Source of the DNA: Myxococcaceae bacterium
Lineage (GTDB): Bacteria > Myxococcota > Myxococcia > Myxococcales > Myxococcaceae
Assembly (NCBI GenBank): GCA_019686135.1
Contig: JADGHL010000039.1
Location: 1-39,778 of the forward strand
Reading direction: 5' to 3'
DNA length: 39,778 nucleotides
This document shows positions 1 to 9,205 of this stretch, one piece after another. Under the pieces are notes generated by a model. The model was not told the origin of the DNA and did no database searches. It worked only from the letters and a program-made list of their open reading frames with translations. Positions within the stretch are counted from its first letter, which is position 1, and each line of letters starts with the position of its first letter. Made by a program: the position numbers and the translations under genes.

Positions 1-1791
1 GGCGCAGGCGAAGACGGTGGTGGCGACGGTGGCGTGCCCGACTCCGGAACGCCGGACCAGCCGATCGTCGACCTGCGCGCGGACGTGAACCGGGACGGCG
101 TGGTCGACCTGTCGCCCGGCGCGGCCGATGACGTCGACGAGGACACCTGGGATGCGACCCATGGCGCCGTGTTCCTCGCCAACATCGACGACGATCAGAA
201 GCAGTGCCCGTACTCGAACCAGCTCAGCGACGTGCAGCTGGCGAAGTGCAACGACGCGGCGGACGAGGTCATCAACGGGGACGACGATCTGCTCGACCTC
301 GCCTGGCTGAAGTCGGTGCCCTGGCCCCAAGCGCCCGACACCGCCACCGCGACCGTCACGGTCACCCTGGGAACCGAACAGTACGTGCGCCTGTTCCGCG
401 AAAGCGACGGCGCGTTGTTGGACTTCGCTCCCGGGACGACGCTGGACGCGGCGGCGCTGCGGAGCGGTCTCGTGCTGGCGATCGAAGCGCGGGACATCGT
501 CCGCGACACGGCGAAGTGGGACGGCTACGTCGACGTGTCGCTGACCGTGTCCACCGCGCCGGGGACGCCGTCCAACCAGATCCTCACCGACACCGTCCGC
601 CTGCGCGTCTCGCCGGTGATGCTCTTCCACCACCTCGAGAAGGCAGAAACGGTCTTCGTCACCGACGCGAAGGGCGACCCGGACTCTCCGAAGTTCCAGG
701 CCGACATCGTCGCGGCGGCGAACGCGGCGGGGACCGCGAACCCGGTCTACAAGGTGTATCTGAACCGCGGCTATCCGGATCAGTGGACGCAGGACTTCTT
801 CGAGAACGGGTACATGGCGATGCCGGCGCCGGACGGCCAGCAGCACGTCATCCGCGTCGCGTACCGGTCCGCGAACATCTACCACAACAGCACGAGCAAC
901 CCTCTGCGCGACTATGGCCGCATCGTCTACCTGCTGCGCGGCAAGGACGTGGCCGCGGTGCAGGAGTACGACCTCAAGTCCGACCCGTCCATGGACACCC
1001 TCAACTCCTTCGGGAACACCGAGATCATCCCGCCGTACACGCTCGGGGATGAGTCCTTCCCGCTGGGGCGGCTGTTCCGCGGCAGCGTGCCCTCGTTCCA
1101 CCCGGACAAGGCGTTCTCGAAGATGCTCGAGAGCCAAAAGGTGCAGCCGCCGGTCTACGTCGACACCTCGTGGCTGCTGGTGGGGCACGTGGACGAGACG
1201 TTCACCTTCCTCAAGGTGAATTCGCCCCGCGGGTGGATCGTCCTCGTCAATGACCCGGCGCTGGCGAGGCAGATGCTGGAGGCGGAGGTCGCGAAGGGGA
1301 ACGGGGACGTGACCATGTTCAAGGGCCAGTACTGGTACGACGACAACTTCGATCCCTACCCGGCCGAGGTGTCGATCAACGACGTGCTGGCCGATGCGGA
1401 CGTCATGAACGAGAGCGCCAGCGCTGCCGTCGAGGTCGCCGCGCAGCTGGACATCGTGCGCGGCGCGACCGGCATCACCGACGCGGAGATCGTCCGCGTG
1501 CCGTACCTGCACGAGCCGTTCGACGGGTACTCGGTTGCGTACCAGCCGGGGACCGCGAACATGCTGGTCCTCTCCGACAGCGTCGTCGCCGTGCCGGATC
1601 CACACGGGCCGGAGATCGGCAATGTCGACATCTTCAAGAAGCAGATGGAGGACGCGCTCGCCCCGTACGGTTACACCATCCGGTGGGTCGACGACTGGAA
1701 CCTGTACCACGCGCTCAGCGGCGAGGTGCACTGCGGCACCAACGCGGCGCGGAGCATCCCCGAACAGCGGTGGTGGGAGAGCGGCCGATGA
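1..1791 (+). CDS. Protein-arginine deiminase (PAD) family protein, 5' end outside window
   Basis: The reading frame is open from base 1, so the start lies upstream; the visible N-terminus is a Gly/Asp-rich linker as found after a lipoprotein or secretion signal. An Asp-rich segment follows (VNRDGVVDL, NIDDDQ, GDDDLLDLA), resembling the calcium-binding middle domain of vertebrate PADs. The C-terminal half is a PAD catalytic domain with all four active-site residues: Asp (codon 793, in WTQDFFENGY), His and Asp (codons 1186 and 1192, in GHVDETF) and the nucleophile Cys (codon 1732, in GEVHCGTN). Spacings (131, 2 and 180 residues) are close to those of PAD4 Asp350/His471/Asp473/Cys645. The family converts protein arginine to citrulline, usually Ca2+-dependently. 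It overlaps the next gene by 4 bases. Family call is firm; secretion, substrate and calcium need are inferred. Confidence 0.93.
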   Translation, partial: GAGEDGGGDGGVPDSGTPDQPIVDLRADVNRDGVVDLSPGAADDVDEDTWDATHGAVFLANIDDDQKQCPYSNQLSDVQLAKCNDAADEVINGDDDLLDLAWLKSVPWPQAPDTATATVTVTLGTEQYVRLFRESDGALLDFAPGTTLDAAALRSGLVLAIEARDIVRDTAKWDGYVDVSLTVSTAPGTPSNQILTDTVRLRVSPVMLFHHLEKAETVFVTDAKGDPDSPKFQADIVAAANAAGTANPVYKVYLNRGYPDQWTQDFFENGYMAMPAPDGQQHVIRVAYRSANIYHNSTSNPLRDYGRIVYLLRGKDVAAVQEYDLKSDPSMDTLNSFGNTEIIPPYTLGDESFPLGRLFRGSVPSFHPDKAFSKMLESQKVQPPVYVDTSWLLVGHVDETFTFLKVNSPRGWIVLVNDPALARQMLEAEVAKGNGDVTMFKGQYWYDDNFDPYPAEVSINDVLADADVMNESASAAVEVAAQLDIVRGATGITDAEIVRVPYLHEPFDGYSVAYQPGTANMLVLSDSVVAVPDPHGPEIGNVDIFKKQMEDALAPYGYTIRWVDDWNLYHALSGEVHCGTNAARSIPEQRWWESGR

Positions 1792-2732
1792 GGAACAACC
1801 AGGTGATGAAGTCCCTGCTCGTTGCCGCGGTGCTGGTCTCCGGCGCGGCGTATGCCGATGGCCTGTTGCTTTCGCCGGCGGAGCTTCCGGAGGCGTCCCG
1901 CGCCGAGCTCGCCGCGCTGATCGCCCGGGCGAAGAAGTCGTCGCCGGAGTCGTTCGAGAAGGTGAAGCACTTCGTCGGCGCCGTGCCGGATTGGGATGCG
2001 CGAAAGCGCGGGCGGCTGGCGCCGGCGTCGGTGGTGTTCCGGCGGATCGGCGACGACGCGTTGTGGCCGATGGTGGAGCTGATCGCCTTCGACGCCGGGC
2101 CGAAGTCCGCCTGGTCGGAGTGGTCGGAGACCGCGCGGCGCGCGCTGGAGATCGGGTTGATCGAAGCGGCCGGCGCGAAGCGGGACGTGCGGCTCGCCCC
2201 GGTGTGGAGCGCGATCCTCGACGGGCCGGAGCAGCGGTTCGAGATCCTCCGCGCCTCGGTGGAGGCGTTGGCGAAGCTGGACACCGATGCGGCCGCGCAG
2301 AAGCTCATCGCCCTCGCCCGGTCGGACGTCGCGGTGAAGCGGGAGGCGGCGCTCGCGGCGATGGGCAACTGCCGCCGGCTGACCGTGGCGCGGGCGCTCG
2401 CGGAGGCGCTGGATGCGCACCCGGAAGCGCTGATGGCGAAGCGGATCATCCGGTCGCTCGGCGATGTGGGCAACGCGTGGGCGTGGCAGACGCCGGCGGT
2501 GAAGGCGCGCTCGGAGGAGGGCGCCATCCGGACGCTCGCGGCCGAGGCGCTGCTGCGCGCGTACCTCGCCTATGACGGCGAGGCGCGGCAGGCCGCGTCC
2601 AATGCGCTCCTGGTCGTCGACGCACCCCAGATGCCCGCGCTCATCGACCGGGCGAAGAAAGGCAGCCCCGACGAGCAGCGCGCGGCGCTCGCCGGGCTCG
2701 AACGGCGGTGGGAGCAGCACCCGCTCCGCTGA
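1788..2732 (+). CDS. Secreted HEAT-repeat-like protein
   Basis: A 314-aa protein starting at an ATG that overlaps the PAD stop (ATGA), so the two genes are probably translationally coupled. The first ~23 residues form a signal peptide (MRNNQVMKSLLVAAVLVSG, then AAYA before the likely cleavage site). The rest is Ala/Leu/Glu-rich helix, with repeated units such as SDVAVKREAALAAMGN and an ARQAASNALLVVDAP segment typical of HEAT/armadillo-like scaffolds. No catalytic motif is visible. The coupling suggests an exported partner or substrate adaptor of the deiminase, which is inference. The gene ends 12 bases before a convergent gene, leaving no room for a terminator between them. Confidence 0.8.
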   Translation: MRNNQVMKSLLVAAVLVSGAAYADGLLLSPAELPEASRAELAALIARAKKSSPESFEKVKHFVGAVPDWDARKRGRLAPASVVFRRIGDDALWPMVELIAFDAGPKSAWSEWSETARRALEIGLIEAAGAKRDVRLAPVWSAILDGPEQRFEILRASVEALAKLDTDAAAQKLIALARSDVAVKREAALAAMGNCRRLTVARALAEALDAHPEALMAKRIIRSLGDVGNAWAWQTPAVKARSEEGAIRTLAAEALLRAYLAYDGEARQAASNALLVVDAPQMPALIDRAKKGSPDEQRAALAGLERRWEQHPLR

Positions 2733-2744
2733 CGGAGCTTCAGC

Positions 2745-5700
2745 TCAGCGCTGCTCCAGCACCAGGTCGCGCGTCTGCAGCAGGTCGACCTGTCCGGCAA
2801 ATTGCGCGAAGCGCTGATAGCGCTCGGGGGGCAGGCGCATCATCCTGAGGCGGAAGTCCTCGTCGATGGTGACCGTGTCGCCCTTCTGCTGTTCGCGGCG
2901 GACGAAGGAGCCGAAGTCCTCCTTCAGCGTCGCCTCGCCGACGGCGCTCCGGAGCACCCACCCGTGCGGCAGCTTCAGCGTGACGTGGGCCACCGTCTCT
3001 TCGCTGCTGTCGACGAACAGCGGCGTGGTGCGTTCGGCCAATTGCACGTAACGCCGCCCCAGCTGCGCCGGGAGCGTGACGCTGCCCAGCACCATCTGGT
3101 TGCCCGACATGTGGGCGAACCCGGGCACGCGGAACGCGTACGTCACCACCAGGTCCTTGCCGACGTCGTCCACGAGCGTCAGCTGCAAATCGCTCATCTC
3201 CGCGCCGCCGAAGTACCGCGACAGCGCGCTCTGCAGCGCCTGTTTGCGCTGGTCGGGCGAAAGCCGCTCGAGGGACTCGGTGACCACGGCCGCGTCGAAC
3301 CCGCGGTAGCGCTCCTCGCCCTTGCCGGTGAGGGTGCCGTCCTCCGCGAGCGTCAGCTCGAGCGTGACGTGCTTGGCCAGTTCGCCCGTGACCGGCGGGG
3401 TGCGCACCTTCTCCAGCGGCCGGCCCGGCTCGGGCAACAGATACGCCTCCGCGTCCGAGGCGGCCTCGGGGAGCTGACCGAACGGGCCGTAGCGCACAAC
3501 CGTATCGAGCCACACCTTCCGGCCGTCGGGGAGCTCCGCGCGCAGCGCGAGGTAGGGGAGGAGGTCGTCGTTGGGGAAGAGGTACGGCGCGGGGTCCGCG
3601 AAGAAGGTGCGCACCGCGGCGATGCGCGTGGGTACGCCTGCCGCCTCCAGCGCCGCCTTCAACGCCCACAGCCGGCTCCCGCGACCCTGAGCGATGGAGT
3701 CCGCCGCGCCGACGCTGAGCCCCGCGTCCGGTCCGGACAGCCGGTGCATCACCGCGGCGTAGATGGCCTGCACCTTCTCCAGGCCCTCTTTGCCAGCGCA
3801 CGCCTCCTCCGCCAGCCGGTCCACCTCGGACGTCCGCCGCCCGCGGTCGAGGAACGCGTCCGCGTAGAGCGCCACCAGGCCTTCGTTGCCGCGCGCGCCG
3901 GCACCGAGCTGCACCCACGGTAGATATTCGTTCGGCGAGGGCGGCGCGTTGGGTTCGGGGATCCACGGCGGGACGTTCAGCTCCTCGTGCCGGTACACGA
4001 GTTGGTCGCCCTCGAGCTTCGGCGGCGCGCTGGTGACGTTGTGCGCGTCCACCTGCATCTGCGAGTCCTTCGGGGCGATCACGGTGTACGTGGACCACGC
4101 GTTCGGCATGCCCGCGACCTGGTAGTAGAAGATGGACGCCGCAAAGCCCGGCTGCGCCGGCCCGCGTGGCGAGTGCGCCTGGAGAAACTCGTACTCCACG
4201 TAGTCGCCCACCTGAACGCCCGGGAGGCTGATCGACTCCTTGCCGGAGATGTCCTCCGGTTCGAGCACGGTGCCATCCGGTTTGATGGTCCGGAGCGAGA
4301 GCACCGCCGCACCGGCGGGGAGATTCACTTCCGCGATGGCGGAGACCCCCTCCTGCGAGAGCGCCTTCTGGATGACGTGGATCCGATCGACCATCGAGCC
4401 ATCCGGGAACGCCTCCACCGCCGCCATGTCCAGCACCAGCGCCGAGGCCGCCTCTTCGGTGCCGTGCTTCGCCTCGTACCGGCGGATCGCCTCGGCGCCG
4501 TCGATCGCATACTCGGACAGAAGCTCCTTCCCGGTCTTCGCGCGGTGCACGCTGCGGCGCAACGCGAGGTCGCCGCCGGCCAGGCGCAGCGCCTTCTCCC
4601 GCGTGGCGAGCGCGTCCTTCGGGCGGCCGGCGAACTCCTGCACGTCGGCGAGCCTGCGCAGGAGCTCGGCGTCCCGTGGCCACAGCGCGGCGGTCTTCTG
4701 GAGCAGCGTCTCCGCGTCCGGGAAGCGGCGAGCTGCCACGTAGAGCGGGATGAGGCTCTGGATCACGCCGAGGTTGGAGGGATCGCGCGCGAGCAGGCCT
4801 TCGTACAGGGCGATCGCCTCCGGCAGGTTGCCGCGGGTGCGCGCGTGCTCGGCGAGACGGGTGCGCGATCCGGGGCAGCCCGCCTGCGCCTGCACCCACC
4901 GGTCCGCCAGCGCCACCGCGTCGCGTCGGCGCGCGAGGTCGTAACGCAGGTTGAGCGCTTCGCAGAGCCCGGGCTGGATGGACAGCGCCTCCTCCGCGCT
5001 CCGTTCCGCCTGCGCGTCGATGCCCATGGCCAGCTCCACGCGCGCGCGGAGCATCGGGACCGGGAAGCCCGCGGGCGTGTACGCCGCCTTCGCGCGCTTC
5101 ACCAGCTCGGATGCCTCCTGCTGGCGGCCGTCGTCCAGCGCGAACTGCGCCCGCATGAGAAGTGCGTCGACGTCACCTTTGTCCCTGTCCAGCGCCGCCT
5201 CGAGGTCGCGCGTGGCACGCGCCCGGGCCACCCGCGAGGGCAGCTCGCGATCCGCCATCGAGAGCCGGGCGCGCAAAGACAGGAGAGCGGGCGTGAGCGG
5301 GGCGGTCGCGGCGAGGTGCGCCATCAGCCGTTCGGCGCCGTCCGCGTCCCGCCCCATGCCGTCTTCGATCGCCACGAAGGACGCGAGCACCGTTCCCACC
5401 TCGTCCTCGAGCGTCCGCGCGTACGACGCCGCATCCGGCCAGGTGGCGGGCGCATCGAGGAGCGGCACGCTTCCGTCCCACTTCGGCGCGGGCCCGGAGG
5501 CGGGGCGGAAGCGGAGGTGCGCGGGTGACCCGTCGGCGCGCATCACCGAGACGGTGAGGCCGGCCATCGCGTCGTGGTTGGACACCTTCAGCATCAGCCG
5601 GTGCGCGCCCACATCGAGCGCGACCGCGCGGGCGCTGACGGTGGAGCGCGCGTGCTCGAAGCTCCGGCGTTCGAACAGCGGCGTGCCGTCGATCCACGCT

Positions 5701-6527
5701 TTGAGGGGCGCGTTGGTCACGCTGCGCACGACGAAGGTGCCAGGCGCCTCCACGTCGAAGTCCGTGGCGAGCACGTACATGTCCCCGTCGGAGGGTTCGC
5801 CGCCCAGGCCCACGCGCCCGTCGGGGAAGTGGAGCACCCGCGGCGGCGTCGGCCCGAAGGGGCCGTCGAACGGACCGCTCAGCGCGCCGTCGCGTTCGGG
5901 CGGCGTGACCTCGTCGAAGGCGATGAGGTGGAACGGCGAGAATGGGCCCGCCAGCGTCCACCCGGTCGGCACGCCCATCTCATCGAGGACCCGGGTCTGG
6001 GCGGCGCCGTCGACGCGTTGGCCGGCGATGGTGGCCACCGCGGAGCGCAACAGGTGTGCCGCGTCCCCGGGCGGGTGCTGCGCGAGCGCCTGCGCCACGC
6101 CGGCGAGGATGCGATCGTCCAGCGCCGTCGAGGTCCCCACCTGCCCGAGCACCTCGCGCGCCGCGGCGGCGCAGAGCGGGTGCGCGGCGGCGCGCGTGCA
6201 GAGGGTGAAGGCGGAGTCGATGACACGCTCGGGGTGCGCTGCGCGGCGCGAAAGCAAAAGCTCGCCGTAGAGCGCCCACGGCTCGGCCGGATCCTCTTTC
6301 AGCGCAGCGTCGAAGCGCGCCTTCGCCCGCTTCGCATCGCCTTCCACGAGCCACGCGTGAAACCCGCCGAGCGCGCGCGTGTGCGCGTCGGCGTGCGGGC
6401 TGTCGGCGTCGCGCGCAGCGGCTTCCAGCTTTCCGGTGGGAGAGGCGATGCGCTTCGGACAGCCGGCGAGGACGAACGCGGCGAGCACCACGGGCGCGAA
6501 GGCGCGCGACGAGCGGAGGGCGTGCAT
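2745..6527 (-). CDS. Large TPR / DUF3857 / transglutaminase-like lipoprotein
   Basis: A 1260-aa protein with a lipoprotein signal (VLAAFVLAGC, lipid-acceptor Cys23). Residues ~60-640 are tetratricopeptide-like helices (for example LRARLSMAD, AIALYEGLLARDPSNLGVI). A DUF3857-type beta domain follows at ~650-800 (VEAFPDGSMVDRIHVIQ, LPGVQVGDYVEYEFL). A transglutaminase-like fold lies at ~870-1000, with a C-terminal beta region after it. Where family members carry a catalytic Cys in a GDCKD-like motif, this protein reads GRGSRLWALKAAL, with Ser951 (codon 3675-3677) at the expected position, so it is probably catalytically dead or altered. It lies 65 bases downstream of a Ser/Thr kinase gene on the same strand, likely one transcript. 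Role unknown; a cell-envelope scaffold is the best inference. Confidence 0.85.
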   Translation of the reverse strand: MHALRSSRAFAPVVLAAFVLAGCPKRIASPTGKLEAAARDADSPHADAHTRALGGFHAWLVEGDAKRAKARFDAALKEDPAEPWALYGELLLSRRAAHPERVIDSAFTLCTRAAAHPLCAAAAREVLGQVGTSTALDDRILAGVAQALAQHPPGDAAHLLRSAVATIAGQRVDGAAQTRVLDEMGVPTGWTLAGPFSPFHLIAFDEVTPPERDGALSGPFDGPFGPTPPRVLHFPDGRVGLGGEPSDGDMYVLATDFDVEAPGTFVVRSVTNAPLKAWIDGTPLFERRSFEHARSTVSARAVALDVGAHRLMLKVSNHDAMAGLTVSVMRADGSPAHLRFRPASGPAPKWDGSVPLLDAPATWPDAASYARTLEDEVGTVLASFVAIEDGMGRDADGAERLMAHLAATAPLTPALLSLRARLSMADRELPSRVARARATRDLEAALDRDKGDVDALLMRAQFALDDGRQQEASELVKRAKAAYTPAGFPVPMLRARVELAMGIDAQAERSAEEALSIQPGLCEALNLRYDLARRRDAVALADRWVQAQAGCPGSRTRLAEHARTRGNLPEAIALYEGLLARDPSNLGVIQSLIPLYVAARRFPDAETLLQKTAALWPRDAELLRRLADVQEFAGRPKDALATREKALRLAGGDLALRRSVHRAKTGKELLSEYAIDGAEAIRRYEAKHGTEEAASALVLDMAAVEAFPDGSMVDRIHVIQKALSQEGVSAIAEVNLPAGAAVLSLRTIKPDGTVLEPEDISGKESISLPGVQVGDYVEYEFLQAHSPRGPAQPGFAASIFYYQVAGMPNAWSTYTVIAPKDSQMQVDAHNVTSAPPKLEGDQLVYRHEELNVPPWIPEPNAPPSPNEYLPWVQLGAGARGNEGLVALYADAFLDRGRRTSEVDRLAEEACAGKEGLEKVQAIYAAVMHRLSGPDAGLSVGAADSIAQGRGSRLWALKAALEAAGVPTRIAAVRTFFADPAPYLFPNDDLLPYLALRAELPDGRKVWLDTVVRYGPFGQLPEAASDAEAYLLPEPGRPLEKVRTPPVTGELAKHVTLELTLAEDGTLTGKGEERYRGFDAAVVTESLERLSPDQRKQALQSALSRYFGGAEMSDLQLTLVDDVGKDLVVTYAFRVPGFAHMSGNQMVLGSVTLPAQLGRRYVQLAERTTPLFVDSSEETVAHVTLKLPHGWVLRSAVGEATLKEDFGSFVRREQQKGDTVTIDEDFRLRMMRLPPERYQRFAQFAGQVDLLQTRDLVLEQR

Positions 6528-6592
6528 CGTCGCCGCGGCTTAGCCGATGCGTCCGGCCCCGGCTACGTGCGAGTGCACCCGCGCGGGGGCGT

Positions 6593-8434
6593 TCACCGCC
6601 GGCTGCGCTTCTTGTGCGTGGGAGGCACAGGGGTGTGCTTCTTCGGCGCCGGAGCGGGGGCACGCGTCGGCGCGCGCACTTTGGGCTGGGTGGCGGCGGG
6701 CCGCACCTGCTGCGGCGCATTCTCCGCGGCCAGCTCGGGAGTGACCGGCGCCGGTGGCGTGGTTGACACCTGGTAGCGGACCTTCTGGAAGCGGCAGGTC
6801 CCCTCGACGCAGCCGAAGGAGGGGTGCACCTCGCCGCCGAGCTCCTTGCGCCAGTCCTTCCCCAGGTTCACCGGTTCGGCGACGACGCGGCGATCCGAGC
6901 CTTCGCCCACCTCGGCGCGCGCCTGGCCGGTGTCGTCGATGGACAGGCGCAGCACCGCGGAGCCGCCGTCCGGCGTGGGTGGCCCGAGCATCACGCCGCG
7001 ACGCTCGCCCAGCGCCCACTCGAAGGTGATGGGTTCGCCGGGGCGCGCGAGCGACACCGCGAGGTAGCGGCCGGGGGTTCCCTGCAGAAGCAGCACGCCG
7101 CGCGCGCCGGCGGGTCTGCCTTTGAGCAGCCGGCGGACGAAGGGAATCACGCCCTCGTCGTCCGGCACCGCCTCCACGGAGGCCGTGACGCTCACCGTGT
7201 CGCCTTCGAGCCCCACCACGTCGGGCTGAAAGCGCGCCGCCGGGTGTCGGCGATCGGCGGCGGAGGTGAAGACGCCGTCCTTTTCCGCCAGCGGGCGCCC
7301 GAAGGTCAGCAGGGGGATCTGATCCGGGCCGCTGCCGAGGTCGAGGCGCCGCTTTGGACCTTCCTTGTCGAGGCGGCCGGAGGCGGTGAGGATGTCTTTC
7401 GCGTCGAGCTCGCCGATGGTGGGCGCCGCGGGGAACGGATCCGCCGGTTCCACCTGATGGGCGCGGTACCAGCTCACCGCGAGCACGCCGGCCGCCGCCA
7501 GCACGCACGCCGCTTCGATGGTCCGGAGGGTGGCGCGCGCGCCGCGTTTGATCCGCGCCATCAGCCGGCCGCCGGGGCCGTGCGCAGGCCCCAGGCTGGT
7601 CTTGCTCACCGGCGCGAGCGGTTCGAGATCGGCGATGAGCTCGGACACCTTTTGGTAGCGCTCGGCGGGATCCTGCTTGAGGCACCGCGCGACGATGGCG
7701 TCCACCTTCGCCGGCACGTCCGGCTTGCGCTGAGACGGCGGGTCGAAGTTGCCCATCGGCACCTCGCCCACCAGAAGCTCGTAGAGGATGACGCCCAGCG
7801 AGTAGATGTCCGCTCGGTGGTCGGCCTTGCGCGCGTCCACGCGCTGTTCGGGCGCCATGTACGCGGCCGTACCCATGGACACGTGGGTCTCGGTGACGTT
7901 GAAGCGGTCCTGGTTCTCGCCCTCGATGAACGAGGCCAGCCCGAAGTCGGTGACCTTGGGGATGCCGCCCGCCTGTTCGTCGAAGAGGATGTTCTCCGGC
8001 TTGAGGTCCCGGTGGATGACCCCGCGCGAGTGCGCGTATTCGATGCCGCGGCAGATCTCGTGGATCATCCGGAGCGCGCTGCCGGGCTCGAGCAGCGGGG
8101 AGCGCATCACCTCGCGCAGCGACGGCCCGTCGATGTACTCCATCACCAGGTACCAAGTGTTCTGGTGGTGGCCCTTGTCGACGATGTTGACCACGTTCGG
8201 GTGGGAGAGCGTGGCCAGCGCCGCCGCCTCCTTCTCGAACCGGGTGACGAAGGACGGATCCCGTGCGAGCTCGGTGGCGAGGATCTTCACCGCCACGGTG
8301 CGGTTGAGGGACAACTGGGTGGCGCGGTGGACCTCTCCCATCCCGCCGCGCCCGAGCAGCGATTCCAGCCGGTAACCCGGGATGAGATCGGGTTTGCGCG
8401 TGCGGTTGACGGCTGTCGCTTCGACTCCGGCCAT
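6593..8434 (-). CDS. Membrane-anchored Ser/Thr protein kinase
   Basis: A 613-aa Hanks-type kinase. The kinase domain spans residues ~21-270 with the Gly-rich loop GRGGMGEV, the invariant lysine in VAVKIL (Lys50), the catalytic HRDLKPEN (Asp143), DFG (Asp163) and a YMAPEQ activation segment, so it should be active. A transmembrane helix follows near residues 312-330 (CVLAAAGVLAVSWY). The remaining ~280 residues, predicted outside, look like a beta-rich domain and end in a Pro/Ala/Lys-rich basic tail (PAPAPKKHTP, THKKRSRR). The start ATG is preceded by a divergent intergenic gap of 111 bases to the ankyrin gene. The architecture fits myxobacterial receptor kinases. Ligand and substrates are unknown; the downstream lipoprotein may belong to the same pathway (inference). 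Confidence 0.93.
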   Translation of the reverse strand: MAGVEATAVNRTRKPDLIPGYRLESLLGRGGMGEVHRATQLSLNRTVAVKILATELARDPSFVTRFEKEAAALATLSHPNVVNIVDKGHHQNTWYLVMEYIDGPSLREVMRSPLLEPGSALRMIHEICRGIEYAHSRGVIHRDLKPENILFDEQAGGIPKVTDFGLASFIEGENQDRFNVTETHVSMGTAAYMAPEQRVDARKADHRADIYSLGVILYELLVGEVPMGNFDPPSQRKPDVPAKVDAIVARCLKQDPAERYQKVSELIADLEPLAPVSKTSLGPAHGPGGRLMARIKRGARATLRTIEAACVLAAAGVLAVSWYRAHQVEPADPFPAAPTIGELDAKDILTASGRLDKEGPKRRLDLGSGPDQIPLLTFGRPLAEKDGVFTSAADRRHPAARFQPDVVGLEGDTVSVTASVEAVPDDEGVIPFVRRLLKGRPAGARGVLLLQGTPGRYLAVSLARPGEPITFEWALGERRGVMLGPPTPDGGSAVLRLSIDDTGQARAEVGEGSDRRVVAEPVNLGKDWRKELGGEVHPSFGCVEGTCRFQKVRYQVSTTPPAPVTPELAAENAPQQVRPAATQPKVRAPTRAPAPAPKKHTPVPPTHKKRSRR

Positions 8435-8545
8435 GGGGGCGTGAAGGTACTACGCCTCCCGCGGACGCATCAGCTTCCTTCCGACCCGTATGCGGACCTG
8501 CGTGAACCCCGCGTGCAGACGGCCGCACGGCTGGTAGAAGGTGGC

Positions 8546-9199
8546 GTGCTCGGCCGGCTTTTGTCCCGAATCGTGTTCAGGGCAGGCAGCGCGCTCGCGC
8601 GCCGGACGGCGACGCGCACTTCCAGCGCGCTCGCGGCCGCGGCGGCGGGCGCGGTGGACGAGCTCCGCATCCATCTGCTCCGGAACCCTTCGGCGGTGAA
8701 CGAACGCGGGCCGTCCGGCGAGACGCCGCTGCACCGGGCGGTCACCCGGGGACACCTGGAGGCCATCCGCGTGCTTCTGGCGCACGGCGCGGACGTCGAC
8801 GCGCGCGCGGCGGAGGGAGAGACGCCGCTGCACCTCGCGGCGCTCGACCAGCCCGCCGCGGTGGTGCGCGCGCTGCTTTCGGCCGGCGCGGACGTGCACC
8901 CGCGCGCGAAGGGCGGGGTCACGGCGCTCCACCTCGCCGCGGTGCGCGGCGATCCGGAGATCGTCCGGCTCCTGCTCGACGCCGGTTCGGACATCGAGGC
9001 CGCGGAGGACGGCGCGAACCGCGCGCTCCATCGCGCCGCCGCGGAAGGGCACGCCGAGGTCGTGGCGTTGTTGCTCGACCGCGGCGCCGACATCGGCGCG
9101 AGGGGCCACGATGGCTTCACCGCAGAAAGCCTTGCCACGCTGAACCGGCACGCGGCCGTGGTGGCTTTGCTCAAGGCGCGGGCCGCGCGCGGAGGGTGA
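8546..9199 (+). CDS. Ankyrin-repeat protein
   Basis: The protein is 217 aa if translation begins at GTG 8546, which has AGAAGG four bases upstream; GTG 8573 is an alternative. The N-terminal ~35 residues are basic and Ala-rich (LLSRIVFRAGSALARR) and could be a weak membrane or export segment. Four to five ankyrin units of about 33 residues follow, marked by GETPLHRAVTRGH, GETPLHLAALDQP, GVTALHLAAVRGD, NRALHRAAAEGH and the hairpin motif LLDAGSDIEA. Ankyrin arrays bind proteins; no enzymatic domain is present. The gene diverges from the Ser/Thr kinase and converges on the DUF2267 gene with only 6 bases between stops. Partner unknown. Confidence 0.88.
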   Translation: MLGRLLSRIVFRAGSALARRTATRTSSALAAAAAGAVDELRIHLLRNPSAVNERGPSGETPLHRAVTRGHLEAIRVLLAHGADVDARAAEGETPLHLAALDQPAAVVRALLSAGADVHPRAKGGVTALHLAAVRGDPEIVRLLLDAGSDIEAAEDGANRALHRAAAEGHAEVVALLLDRGADIGARGHDGFTAESLATLNRHAAVVALLKARAARGG

Positions 9200-9205
9200 G
9201 CGTCC

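Noticed and set aside
2740-4899. A long second minus-strand frame overlapping the DUF3857 lipoprotein
   Set aside because: Arg/Gly-rich translation without motifs; it is the frame-shifted shadow of the real gene.
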